Origin: JAVBTR01 sp031556065 | GTDB taxonomy: Bacteria > Bacillota > Clostridia > Christensenellales > Aristaeellaceae | Length of the DNA stretch: 64,000 nt | Direction: 5' to 3' | Assembly: GCA_031556065.1 (NCBI GenBank) | Contig: JAVBTR010000054.1 | Coordinates: 1 to 64,000, forward strand | In this document: positions 53,807-61,809 of the stretch, in pieces | Position numbering within the stretch: position 1 is the stretch's first letter | Layout: every line of letters starts with the position of its first letter | Translations under genes and position numbers: made by a program | The notes under the pieces: generated by a model | Databases searched by the model: none | Told to the model about the DNA's origin: nothing | The model's input: the letters and a program-made list of their open reading frames with translations, nothing else

Positions 53807-53905
53807 CAAAAGTGTTCCCGTCTGCCAAAAGTGTTCCCGAGCAAACAAGAACGCTCCAATTTTGCCTTTTCAGGCCAACGGGAACACAAATACACGGCGG
53901 GAACA
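53807..53905. repeat. Symmetric GTGTTCCCG repeat cluster
   Basis: GTGTTCCCG occurs at 53812-53820 and 53831-53839 (period 19, within CAAAAGTGTTCCCG), and its complement at 53879-53887 and, as CGGGAACA, at 53898-53905 (again period 19). Two direct pairs thus face each other. It could be an operator array or the two ends of a small non-autonomous element. Confidence 0.6.
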
Positions 53906-54013
53906 AAGTAGAGAAAAGGCATCGCCATTTCAACATATCTTTTCATTGATCCACACAGAAAGATGCAAAGGAACAAAGCCTTATGCCGCCTCGTTTTCGA
54001 GCGTCATAGCATG

Positions 54014-54039
54014 ACAAAAGCCGCCCTAATCGGGCGGCC
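54014..54039 (-). terminator. Terminator of tRNA-Leu
   Basis: GCCGCCC (54020-54026) pairs with GGGCGGC (54032-54038), followed on the minus strand by TTTTG. Confidence 0.7.
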
Positions 54040-54068
54040 TCTGATGACACCAAAGGTGTCCAGGATTA

Positions 54069-54153
54069 TGGTGCGATCGACGGGACTTGAACCCGTACTC
54101 GGTTAAGAACACGCCCCTCAAACGTGCGCGTATGCCAATTCCGCCACGATCGC
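54069..54153 (-). tRNA. tRNA-Leu (anticodon GAG)
   Basis: An 85-nt gene with CCA encoded. The acceptor GCGATCG pairs with CGATCGC, the T-arm is CGGGTTCAAGTCCCG, a long variable arm is present, and the anticodon loop TTGAGGG gives GAG. A consensus promoter and a terminator bracket it. Confidence 0.95.
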
Positions 54154-54166
54154 AAGCACGAATGAT

Positions 54167-54195
54167 AGTATATCGGTTAGACGGGCTTTTGTCAA
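54167..54195 (-). promoter_or_regulatory. Promoter of tRNA-Leu
   Basis: On the minus strand TTGACA (54195-54190), 17 nt, TATACT (54172-54167), 14 nt before the tRNA 5' end. Confidence 0.85.
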
Positions 54196-54224
54196 GAGAA
54201 AAATTATTGGATGATTGTTTTGGG

Positions 54225-54253
54225 TTGACGAGCCTTGTTGGGTACGATACAAT
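54225..54253 (+). promoter_or_regulatory. Promoter of the frameshifted gene
   Basis: TTGACG (54225-54230), 17 nt, TACAAT (54248-54253), about 50 nt before the start codon. Confidence 0.75.
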
Positions 54254-54305
54254 GAGCAAAGCTTCGTTCAGTGGTATCGCGGGAGTTCCCATGGGAGGCG
54301 TTGCA

Positions 54306-54863
54306 ATGCTTTATCACGTATCTCCATTATCCGGCTTGAAAACCCTTCAGCCGCGGCAATCTTCCCATTTTAAAACCTATGTTTATGCTGTTGATAACCT
54401 TGTAACCGGGCTTCTCTTTGGGGCCTCAAAGGATGATTTTGATTTGCTGCTTTGCAGTGATGAGAAAGAAACGCCCATTGCATATGAGTGTTGCCCAAAT
54501 GCGCTTGAAACAATCTATAAAGGAAAGGGTTGCTCTGTTTATGCCTTGAGTGAGCAGGGCTTTCAACAAGGGATGACCGGCTGGGCTCCGGAATATGTAT
54601 GCGAAGAGGCAATACCAGTTCAAAGCGAGAGTATTGTGGCGGATATTTACGATAAGATTATTACTTGAACAGTCCCAACAGAGGATCGACATACATCGGT
54701 ATCGCGATGAAATGGCCTATAAAAAATTATTTCTGAACACATTGCGGATAGGCTTATTCGCTTTGATGTACTGGGCCGGACTGAAAAGGATGAGCGGTTT
54801 AAGCTACATTACAGCCACGTTATCGATGAATTGCGTTCCCTTATAGACGGGCACTTACTATAG
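54306..54863 (+). pseudogene. Small conserved-type gene with two compensating frameshifts
   Basis: The ATG at 54306 (GGGAGGCG upstream) opens a frame that stops at 54668 after 120 residues (MLYHVSPLSGLKTLQPRQSS onward). The reading continues in the +1 frame (LEQSQQRIDIHRYRDEMAYK) from about 54661, then returns to the first frame at an A6 run near 54721-54726 (IISEHIADRLIRFDVLGRT) and ends at TAG 54861-54863. Restored, it would be about 185 residues. The start LYHVSP with a later VYAVDNLVTGLLFGA resembles small ADP-ribosyltransferase-fold proteins, but this is tentative. Either the gene is decaying or the sequence carries two indel errors. Confidence 0.65.
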
Positions 54864-54882
54864 CTTGTAAAAGGAGAAAACA

Positions 54883-55737
54883 ATGGTTTATTTGGATTAT
54901 TTTATTTTCCCGGATGATGAAATGGAATTTGATTTCTTTCTTTCCATTCAGCGTACCTGCTATGATTCTTATTACCCGTTTAAAGTGCTGTCCAACCATG
55001 GGCTCAGACGGATCGACTTTGAACCTGTTACAGTTTTATATGGAGGAAACGGTTCCGGCAAATCCACCGCATTGAACGTGATTGCTGAAAAGACCAGAAT
55101 CCAACGGGATTCTGTATACAATAAATCCAACTTTTATCCAGATTATGTGGACCTGTGCAAAATGGCGCTGAACGAATCCATTACCAGCCAAAGTCGGATT
55201 ATTACCAGCGATGATGTGTTTGACTATATGCTGAACATACGCAACTTAAACGAAGGCATCGATCAGAAGCGGGATTCTCTTTTTGACGAGTATCTGGATA
55301 CCAAGTATGCCCAATTTCAACTGAAATCCATGGAGGATTATGATCAGCTTAAAAGGGTAAATAAGGCCAGACGAATCACCCAATCGAAATTCGTCCGTTC
55401 AGAGCTGATCGACAACGTGCGGGAATATTCAAACGGTGAAAGCGCTTATAAGTATTTTACAGAAAAAATCGGCGAGGACGGCCTTTATATATTAGATGAA
55501 CCGGAAAACAGCCTTTCGCCTAAGCGGCAGATGGAGCTGAAAAGCTTTATCGAAGATTCCGCAAGGTTTTTCGGCTGCCAGTTTATTATCTCTACCCATT
55601 CGCCCTTTCTGCTGGCCATGCGGGGAGCAAAGATATACGATCTGGATGCCGATCCAGTGGATATAAAGAAGTGGACAGAGCTTGAAAATGTGAAAACATA
55701 TCATGAATTTTTTCAAATCCATCACAGTGAATTTTAG
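54883..55737 (+). CDS. ABC-type AAA ATPase (RecF/AAA_21-like)
   Basis: A 284-residue soluble ATPase. Walker A is GGNGSGKST (residues 54-62), a signature-like YSNGESAYKYF lies near 183-193, Walker B is LYILDEPENSLS near 199-210 and the His switch is FIISTHSPFLLAM. The insert between them is short, so long coiled coils are absent. Proteins of this size are common single genes in Clostridia, with no firm role; some belong to defence modules. It follows the frameshifted gene by 19 nt and may share its promoter. AAAGGAG lies before the ATG. Confidence 0.8.
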   Translation: MVYLDYFIFPDDEMEFDFFLSIQRTCYDSYYPFKVLSNHGLRRIDFEPVTVLYGGNGSGKSTALNVIAEKTRIQRDSVYNKSNFYPDYVDLCKMALNESITSQSRIITSDDVFDYMLNIRNLNEGIDQKRDSLFDEYLDTKYAQFQLKSMEDYDQLKRVNKARRITQSKFVRSELIDNVREYSNGESAYKYFTEKIGEDGLYILDEPENSLSPKRQMELKSFIEDSARFFGCQFIISTHSPFLLAMRGAKIYDLDADPVDIKKWTELENVKTYHEFFQIHHSEF

Positions 55738-55825
55738 AAAATTTTATTTGCCGAGAATATTTGGTCCATTTTTTGCGTCTTAGAAGTGGCAGCCCTGCCT
55801 ATACACAAGAAAATGAGGTGCCACC

Positions 55826-56293
55826 ATGGCAGAATGGGAACTGGGCGAACGTATCATGGCGCTTACAGACGTGCTTTACCGCATTGGCTGTGGCTTGCTT
55901 AAATGTCCCCAAGATCGGGAGGACGCGCTGCAAAGCACCATTGAAAAGGCCTGGCGCAAGGCATCCCACCTTCGGGATGAAAGAAAGCTGCGCCCCTGGC
56001 TGGCCCGGGTGATGATTAATGAATGCTATTCAATCATGCGAAAAACCAAGCTGGAAACACCAGTGGAAATACTGCCGGAAGATATGGGCTTTGAAAACGA
56101 TGAAAGCTATGATCTTCGAGAGGCCCTTGAAAGCTTGGAGGATTCCCTTCGCTTGCCGCTGATGCTCCACTACATGGAAGGCTTCTCAATTGAGGAAATT
56201 GCTTCTGCCCTGCGGTGCCCTAAAGGTACCGTGCTTTCCCGAATGAACCGGGGGCGCAAGCGGCTTAAAGAGCTATTGAAGGAGGGGTTTTAA
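55826..56293 (+). CDS. ECF-type RNA polymerase sigma factor
   Basis: A 155-residue sigma-70 family protein. Region 2 covers about residues 10-75 (DREDALQSTIEKAWRKASHL, LRPWLARVMINECYSIMRKT). Region 4 covers about 98-150 with the HTH SIEEIASALRCPKGTVLSRM. Its stop overlaps the start of the next gene (TAATG), a usual arrangement for an ECF sigma and its anti-sigma factor. GAGGTG is 5-6 nt before the ATG. The signal it responds to is not apparent. Confidence 0.92.
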   Translation: MAEWELGERIMALTDVLYRIGCGLLKCPQDREDALQSTIEKAWRKASHLRDERKLRPWLARVMINECYSIMRKTKLETPVEILPEDMGFENDESYDLREALESLEDSLRLPLMLHYMEGFSIEEIASALRCPKGTVLSRMNRGRKRLKELLKEGF

Positions 56294-57162
56294 TGACGCA
56301 GGAAAAATGGCGTGCCGTTTACGGTAATGCAACTGAACAGTTTAAAGATAAGGCACAGCATACCATAAACAAAATGGACAAGCTGCCCCCGCAGCGGTTC
56401 AAGCTGTTGCCTGCATGGGCGGCTTTAGCACTGGTGATGGTTATGGCGGGGCTGATACTGCAAATGCCTCTGGTGCGGGATAAGACCATTAAGCCAGCAC
56501 AGGAAGCTTTTACCCCCCTGGCCCAAGCACCCTTTGAGCAGGTTACCCCCGAAAAAACCGATATTCTAGAGCAAGCCTTCGGGATTACCCTATCAGACAA
56601 AGCGAAGGCATTAATAGATACACAAGCCATCTTCCCGGCTATACAGACAGAATATGCCGGTGTTGTGGTGGAACAAGCCTTTTGGGATGGCTGCTATGCT
56701 TTTTTCGAAGTGATGGTAAAACCTAAGAGTGGATACTATTTTGTGCCTTATTCAGACGTAAAAGCAACGCAAGATACCGCACAGCAGCCCCTTGGGTTGA
56801 TCGTTACAAATGCGGATAAAAACGAAAGGGATTTAATCAGCCAATATGAATATACCCAGGGAGTGGCCAGGTGCTGGTATGTTACCTCTTTAGACTATTA
56901 TGAAGAAACCTGGGTGGACGTGGTGCTGGATATGGGGATTTATGGGTATAATGGCGAAACTGGAAATATAGAAAGGCTGAGCCAAGACAGCGTTACAGTT
57001 AAAGTGCAGCTAATGGAAAAAGCGATGCAGGACGATACCACTTATAGGGATTACTTTTATTTCTTGCAAAAGGGTGCGGTGGAAGGCACCAGTGTGGAAG
57101 TGTTAACCACACCCATTACCACCTATGTAACGTTGCATTTTTACAACAGGGAGTATCATTAG
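56293..57162 (+). CDS. Single-pass membrane protein, likely anti-sigma factor
   Basis: A 289-residue protein: a short cytoplasmic N-terminus (about 40 residues), one membrane helix (LPAWAALALVMVMAGLILQM) and an extracytoplasmic domain of about 220 residues rich in aromatic residues (GYYFVPYSDVK, RCWYVTSLDYYEETW). Overlap with the sigma gene and this topology fit a membrane anti-sigma factor, though the N-terminal part is shorter than a classic zinc anti-sigma domain and has no HxxxCxxC motif. It ends in a 4-nt overlap with the convergent gene. Confidence 0.7.
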   Translation: MTQEKWRAVYGNATEQFKDKAQHTINKMDKLPPQRFKLLPAWAALALVMVMAGLILQMPLVRDKTIKPAQEAFTPLAQAPFEQVTPEKTDILEQAFGITLSDKAKALIDTQAIFPAIQTEYAGVVVEQAFWDGCYAFFEVMVKPKSGYYFVPYSDVKATQDTAQQPLGLIVTNADKNERDLISQYEYTQGVARCWYVTSLDYYEETWVDVVLDMGIYGYNGETGNIERLSQDSVTVKVQLMEKAMQDDTTYRDYFYFLQKGAVEGTSVEVLTTPITTYVTLHFYNREYH

Positions 57163-60100
57163 CCATGATTTCTTAACCGCAGCGGTTCTGCGGGATCAAC
57201 GGCTGATGTGATTTTAATGGCAAAGGAATTCCCGGACGCAATGTCTTCATCTGTAACGATGTGGGCATCTAGAAGCTTATCCAGGCTATAGCCGGTATGC
57301 AGGTAGTTGATTCTGGCAAGGGACCGGCTCCACCCATCCAGCCATTGTTCCAATAGAAGCCTTTGGGCCGGAGCACCATCGAAATGCAAAAGAAGATCGA
57401 TATCGCTTCCCAGGCCTGCATCGCCTGTATTGGTGCTGCCGAAAAGGTATACGCCCTTAACACCAAGGGCCTCCACATCGATGGTATCGGCGATTTGCTG
57501 GGCCATGTAGTGGCGCCACTTCCAGTGTTCTTGATCATCCTGAAACTGCCACGCCGTCGGGTTGGGGGGGGGCTCCTTGGCGGCCTTGGCTGCAATCGGC
57601 GCCTGCAAAAGTGCCACAGCCTGCTCTAATTCCGAATTCATATAGATAGAAAGAGCGCGACCACAGCTTGCCGCCTGCACATCGATAACCCGCAGCACAT
57701 CTTGAAGCCAGCTGTATTCAGGCAAAATATCGGCAAGGATATTGTTGCCATGCCTGAAGTAAGCATCCTTAAACAGGTTGCCTTTTTGATCCGGATACAA
57801 GGGGATATACACAATGCCGGATTCCACTAAATCTTGAAAAAAGTGGGTACCGAAAGAGAGCTCCGGCACATAAGATTGCTTTTCACGGGCCACCTCAATG
57901 AGAGCGGCTGTCCCAAAAATATCGGAGTAAGTCACCCTTACCCCCAATTTAATATCGCCCCGGCTGCCCCAGCGCCCAGGGCCCATAAGGATGAATTTAC
58001 GACGGGGAAGCAGGCCGTTGAGCAGGCCTACCGCCGTCCCCACAGCCAGCAGCTCTTCCTTGGAAGCTAAGCTGTTATAGCCGTCGCCGTCTACATACAC
58101 AATATGAGTGATATCTTGAATCATGGCATCGGAAATATAGCGGTTGGCGGTGAAGAGAATGTCCTGCGGGTTCAGGTTTTGCGGGATTGGCGCAGGGGCG
58201 CTGAAATGGCCGGACCCTTGCGGCCGGCACTGAAGAAGATGCAAATCCTCTCCGTCGCAGGCAAATTCTATATCCACAGGGCTTTGGAACTTTTCTGAAA
58301 GCACATCCAGTATCTTTTTAAGCTTTGCAGGCAAATCTGTCCCTGTGAGGACAGGGGCGAAGGTCACCACCATATCGTCTTTTTTCGGGCTTAAGGTAAA
58401 GGCATTTCGGCTTTCCAAGAATTCATGGTTGAAAACGGAAACATATTTATGCAGATTGGGCATGTCTGTACCCGTTTCCCTCAAGAAGGGTTCGATCTCC
58501 ACGGTTTCAAAGCAATTGGATTCAAGATTGATCAGATCGATGCGTTTGGGAGAATAGTGCTTGATATCGTCGGAGGATTGGTTTACCTGAAGGCCAGGCT
58601 TTCCGGGGGAAAAGAGGATCGGATAATCATCGTTGACCCTGTCCACCGCCCGGGTGCCAAGACCCATGACCATACGCACCAGACCATCTTCCCGTGCGAT
58701 TCGCGGGGACCAGCGCATAAGGTTGTGGGAAAAAGCAACCCCCGCATAGGCAGGCATAAAATAGCTGCCGATCTTTTTCCCCACCACCTCTTGGATTAGC
58801 ACGCCCATTTGCTCTGTAAAGTTAAGCAGGCCCCGTTCCAGCCGGTACTGAATGGCATCCGGGTTATACATGGAGGAGTATACCTCCAATATAGCGCCCA
58901 CCAAAGCATCCAGCCGCTGCTGCTTAGAACCTTGGTTTGAAAGAAAGAGGCTTTTGTATTTTCCGCTGAAAGCGCCGCTGTGCCTGTCCTCCAAAAGAGA
59001 AGAGGAGCGCACGATCAGCGGCACGTCATTCAGATCGTCCAAAACAATGCGCAGCATCTGCACGGTGTGAGGCGGCAGGCTTGCGTTTTGTATTTTGGAA
59101 ACCACACTATCATAGGTTGTTCTTAAATGAAGCATGGAGTTGTATTTATAAGAATTAAGCTCCTCCATGTTGTTGTAATGGAGCAAATCCACAATCTGAT
59201 CTGTGGCCAGATACCATGTGCGGGGCAGCTTAATACCCGCCAGTAAGGGATCCTCCTTGGCCACATGGTTCAAAATTTGCCCGGCGATAAAAAGCCCCGC
59301 GCCCTTTCCGCCAATGTTGCCCATGCTGGTTTGGGAACCAATGATTCGTTCCAGCATGGGAATGAAATCGGATATTTTAAGGTTATCCAGAACCAGATTG
59401 ATCACTTTTTCGTCGCTGGTTAAAAAGCGATGAGCAAGCTCTGCCACAAGCCAGGTTTCAATTTGTGCGCCCGCAGATTGCCCGCCGGATATGGCAGCCG
59501 TATATTTTCGCACCGCTTCCAATATATCGCTGATGCTGGCATCCTTGCTATCCACGGTTTTTACAAGGGCCAGGAGCTGCTGTTCCTGAATCCAACCGCT
59601 GAGGAGTGTATAAACCGCGTCCTGGGGCAAAAAACTGGTAGCCCCCTCAATAAGCTTTTTGCTGATAGCGTTGGTATCCATCACAGGGGGCCGGGCTGTG
59701 GGAGAATTGATTTCGCCGTAGGTGGGCTGTTCATGGATGCCCATCTCCTCGAACAGCGCGTCAGCAGGAGCGCCTACGGTATTTTTAAGATGCACCCGAA
59801 GCTTCTCGCCAATGTTGCGCAGCATATCTGGCGCGATCTGGCGAAGCATGTTAAGCAAAAGAGAAAGCTCCCTGCGGTTTCCGGAAGCCCAAATGGCAAC
59901 CCGCTGGGCAATGGCTTTAAGAAGCTTCAGTTCATTTGAAAGCACAGGGCAATCCTCTTGAAGCATAGAAAACACATACCCTGCTTCAATCTCGCCCAAA
60001 GGCTCATCATCCAATAGGATCGGGATCTTGCAAACAGGTTCAGCCTTGTTATAATCGGCGGGCTGAAATGTTTCGTTCAAAAGGTTAATCTTCACCCGGC

Positions 60101-60260
60101 AGGCATCGGGGGCTGTAAACCCCATTGGAATGATCCGGGTAAGCTCCGCCATCAGGCTGGACAGCGGCAGGCTTTTGCTGTCGAGGATTTCATCTACCGC
60201 ATACATACATTCCAATTCTTTCGCTCTTTCAGCGAGGCTGCGGGCATCCAGATCATTCAT
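57159..60260 (-). CDS. PEP/pyruvate-binding and nucleotidyltransferase multidomain protein
   Basis: A 1033-residue protein. An N-terminal region of about 130 residues resembles a GAF-type domain; a helical linker reaches about 310. A PPDK_N-type nucleotide-binding domain starts at MGNIGGKGAGLFIAGQIL (313-330), with VPLIVRSSSLLEDRHSGAFS and a GDGEDLHLLQCRPQGSGH-like end. The swivelling phospho-His domain of PEP synthase is missing. The last 100 residues form a polymerase-beta-type nucleotidyltransferase (LFGSTNTG, Asp953 and Asp955 in GSDIDLLLHFDG). It cannot be a normal PEP synthase; a regulatory phosphotransferase is possible. The start has only a weak GGTGA site. Confidence 0.8.
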   Translation of the reverse strand: MNDLDARSLAERAKELECMYAVDEILDSKSLPLSSLMAELTRIIPMGFTAPDACRVKINLLNETFQPADYNKAEPVCKIPILLDDEPLGEIEAGYVFSMLQEDCPVLSNELKLLKAIAQRVAIWASGNRRELSLLLNMLRQIAPDMLRNIGEKLRVHLKNTVGAPADALFEEMGIHEQPTYGEINSPTARPPVMDTNAISKKLIEGATSFLPQDAVYTLLSGWIQEQQLLALVKTVDSKDASISDILEAVRKYTAAISGGQSAGAQIETWLVAELAHRFLTSDEKVINLVLDNLKISDFIPMLERIIGSQTSMGNIGGKGAGLFIAGQILNHVAKEDPLLAGIKLPRTWYLATDQIVDLLHYNNMEELNSYKYNSMLHLRTTYDSVVSKIQNASLPPHTVQMLRIVLDDLNDVPLIVRSSSLLEDRHSGAFSGKYKSLFLSNQGSKQQRLDALVGAILEVYSSMYNPDAIQYRLERGLLNFTEQMGVLIQEVVGKKIGSYFMPAYAGVAFSHNLMRWSPRIAREDGLVRMVMGLGTRAVDRVNDDYPILFSPGKPGLQVNQSSDDIKHYSPKRIDLINLESNCFETVEIEPFLRETGTDMPNLHKYVSVFNHEFLESRNAFTLSPKKDDMVVTFAPVLTGTDLPAKLKKILDVLSEKFQSPVDIEFACDGEDLHLLQCRPQGSGHFSAPAPIPQNLNPQDILFTANRYISDAMIQDITHIVYVDGDGYNSLASKEELLAVGTAVGLLNGLLPRRKFILMGPGRWGSRGDIKLGVRVTYSDIFGTAALIEVAREKQSYVPELSFGTHFFQDLVESGIVYIPLYPDQKGNLFKDAYFRHGNNILADILPEYSWLQDVLRVIDVQAASCGRALSIYMNSELEQAVALLQAPIAAKAAKEPPPNPTAWQFQDDQEHWKWRHYMAQQIADTIDVEALGVKGVYLFGSTNTGDAGLGSDIDLLLHFDGAPAQRLLLEQWLDGWSRSLARINYLHTGYSLDKLLDAHIVTDEDIASGNSFAIKITSAVDPAEPLRLRNHG

Positions 60261-60289
60261 ATAGTCACCGTCCCATCGTCAAGATAAGC

Positions 60290-60327
60290 TAAAAAGGAAG
60301 AAAAGACGCCGGTTAGGACGTCTCTTC
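60290..60327 (-). terminator. Terminator of glutamate dehydrogenase
   Basis: AAAAGACG (60301-60308) pairs with CGTCTCTT (60319-60326) including one G-T pair; on the minus strand it is followed by CTTCCTTTTT. Confidence 0.5.
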
Positions 60328-60346
60328 TATCGTATTTTAATACAGA

Positions 60347-61633
60347 TTACACCCAGCCACGCAGTTTAACAGCTTCGGAAACGCGGTTAATGGCAATGAT
60401 GTATGCCGCGTCGCGCATATACAAATCGCGTTCTTGGGCCAGATCGTAAACAGCGCGGAAGGCCTTGGTCATGTTATATTCCAGTTTCTGGAGCACCTCA
60501 GCCTTATCCCAGAAATAGTTCATGTTGCACTGTACCTGTTCGAAGTAGCTACAGGTAACGCCGCCTGCGTTGCAGAGGAAATCGGGCAACAGCGTAATGC
60601 CCCGCTGGCGGATCAGCGGATCGCAGTCGGGGGTAGTGGGGCCGTTGGCGGCTTCGCAGATCACCTTTACCTGGGAAGAAATCTGGGAGAACACCGCGGG
60701 GGTGATCTGGTTTTCCAGGGCAGCAGGGATCAGGATGTCCACATCCTGGGAGAGCCATGCGTCGCCAGGGAGAATTTCATAACCCAGGGCAGCCGCTTTT
60801 TCTTTATCGATGCTGCCAAAGGAATCCTTAATGCTTACAAGCTCCTTCACATCGCAGCCAGCGGCTTTTTTGAAGGTATAGGCAGTCTTGTCGGCTTGGT
60901 TCCAGCAGGATACGGCGATGATTTTGCCGCCCAGCTCCGTATACATCTGCGCAGCGTATTCAGCCACGTTACCAAAGCCTTGAATGCTGGCGGTGGTGCT
61001 TTGTACGGGGATATCCGCATAGCGCAGATAATCCTTCAGGCAATAGATAACGCCGAAACCAGTGGCTTCGGTGCGGCCCAGGGAACCGCCCATGCCCACA
61101 GGCTTGCCCGTGATCATGCCAGGGTAGCGGCCACCGTTAATGGTTTCGTATTCATCCAGCATCCAAAGCATATGCTGGCCGTTTGTCATCACGTCGGGAG
61201 CGGGCACATCCAGGTTCGGGCCTAATTGGCCGTTCAGCTGGCGCACATAGCCACGGCACAGCCGTTCCTGTTCCGCCTTGGAAAGGTTGTGGGGGTCGCA
61301 AATCACGCCGCCCTTGCCGCCCCCCAGGGGGATATCCACAACGGCGCATTTCCAAGTCATCCACATGGACAGAGCGCGTACCGTGTCGGCGGTTTCATGG
61401 GGATGGAAGCGGATGCCGCCCTTTGCCGGGCCACGGGCATCGTTGTGCTTAATGCGGAAAGCCTTAAAAACCTTGGTGGAACCATCGTCCATTTTTACAG
61501 GGATGGTAAAATGGGCTTCCTTCATGGGCTGACGCAGTAATTCCCTTGTGCCATTATCCAGTTCTAAAATTTCCGCTACCTTATCGAATTGCGCCTGAGC
61601 GTTTTCGAAAGGATTGTAGGCCTGATTAGCCAT
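60347..61633 (-). CDS. gdhA: Glutamate dehydrogenase (Glu/Leu/Phe/Val family)
   Basis: A 428-residue hexameric-type dehydrogenase that converts glutamate to 2-oxoglutarate and ammonia with NAD(P). The substrate-binding segment is ARGPAKGGIRFHP (Lys71), the catalytic segment CAVVDIPLGGGKGGV (Lys107) and the nucleotide-binding loop IQGFGNVAEYAA. VICEAANGPTTPDCD marks the C-terminal part. The open frame starts at 61804, but the ATG at 61633 has AGGAGG 6 nt upstream and a consensus promoter, so the extension is not translated. Cofactor choice is not settled. It is monocistronic. Confidence 0.93.
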   Translation of the reverse strand: MANQAYNPFENAQAQFDKVAEILELDNGTRELLRQPMKEAHFTIPVKMDDGSTKVFKAFRIKHNDARGPAKGGIRFHPHETADTVRALSMWMTWKCAVVDIPLGGGKGGVICDPHNLSKAEQERLCRGYVRQLNGQLGPNLDVPAPDVMTNGQHMLWMLDEYETINGGRYPGMITGKPVGMGGSLGRTEATGFGVIYCLKDYLRYADIPVQSTTASIQGFGNVAEYAAQMYTELGGKIIAVSCWNQADKTAYTFKKAAGCDVKELVSIKDSFGSIDKEKAAALGYEILPGDAWLSQDVDILIPAALENQITPAVFSQISSQVKVICEAANGPTTPDCDPLIRQRGITLLPDFLCNAGGVTCSYFEQVQCNMNYFWDKAEVLQKLEYNMTKAFRAVYDLAQERDLYMRDAAYIIAINRVSEAVKLRGWV

Positions 61634-61673
61634 GGTTGTCCTCCTAAAAAAATCATAATAAATTGCATTTTTT

Positions 61674-61702
61674 ATTATATTCTCACCGCAAGTGTATGTC
61701 AA
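61674..61702 (-). promoter_or_regulatory. Consensus promoter of glutamate dehydrogenase
   Basis: On the minus strand TTGACA (61702-61697), exactly 17 nt, TATAAT (61679-61674). Confidence 0.9.
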
Positions 61703-61747
61703 TTGAAAAGCCTGCATTGTTAATGTTTTTCGTGCATAATCAAAGTC

Positions 61748-61776
61748 TTGACAGGTGACTTTTAGCGTTATATCAT
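61748..61776 (+). promoter_or_regulatory. Promoter of the amidohydrolase
   Basis: TTGACA (61748-61753), 17 nt, TATCAT (61771-61776). A second TATAAT lies at 61782-61787. Confidence 0.8.
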
Positions 61777-61809
61777 TGCGGTATAATAAAAATTTGAGGA
61801 GCAATAGGT

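Noticed and set aside
54595..54846. Separate 83-residue plus-strand gene
   Set aside because: Only its middle part matches the expected frame of the frameshifted gene at 54306-54863; the rest is out-of-frame reading.
60434..61225. 263-residue plus-strand open frame opposite glutamate dehydrogenase
   Set aside because: Antisense shadow of a highly conserved enzyme; no start signals.
61634..61804. N-terminal extension of glutamate dehydrogenase
   Set aside because: The extension covers the consensus promoter and ribosome binding site and is not family-like.
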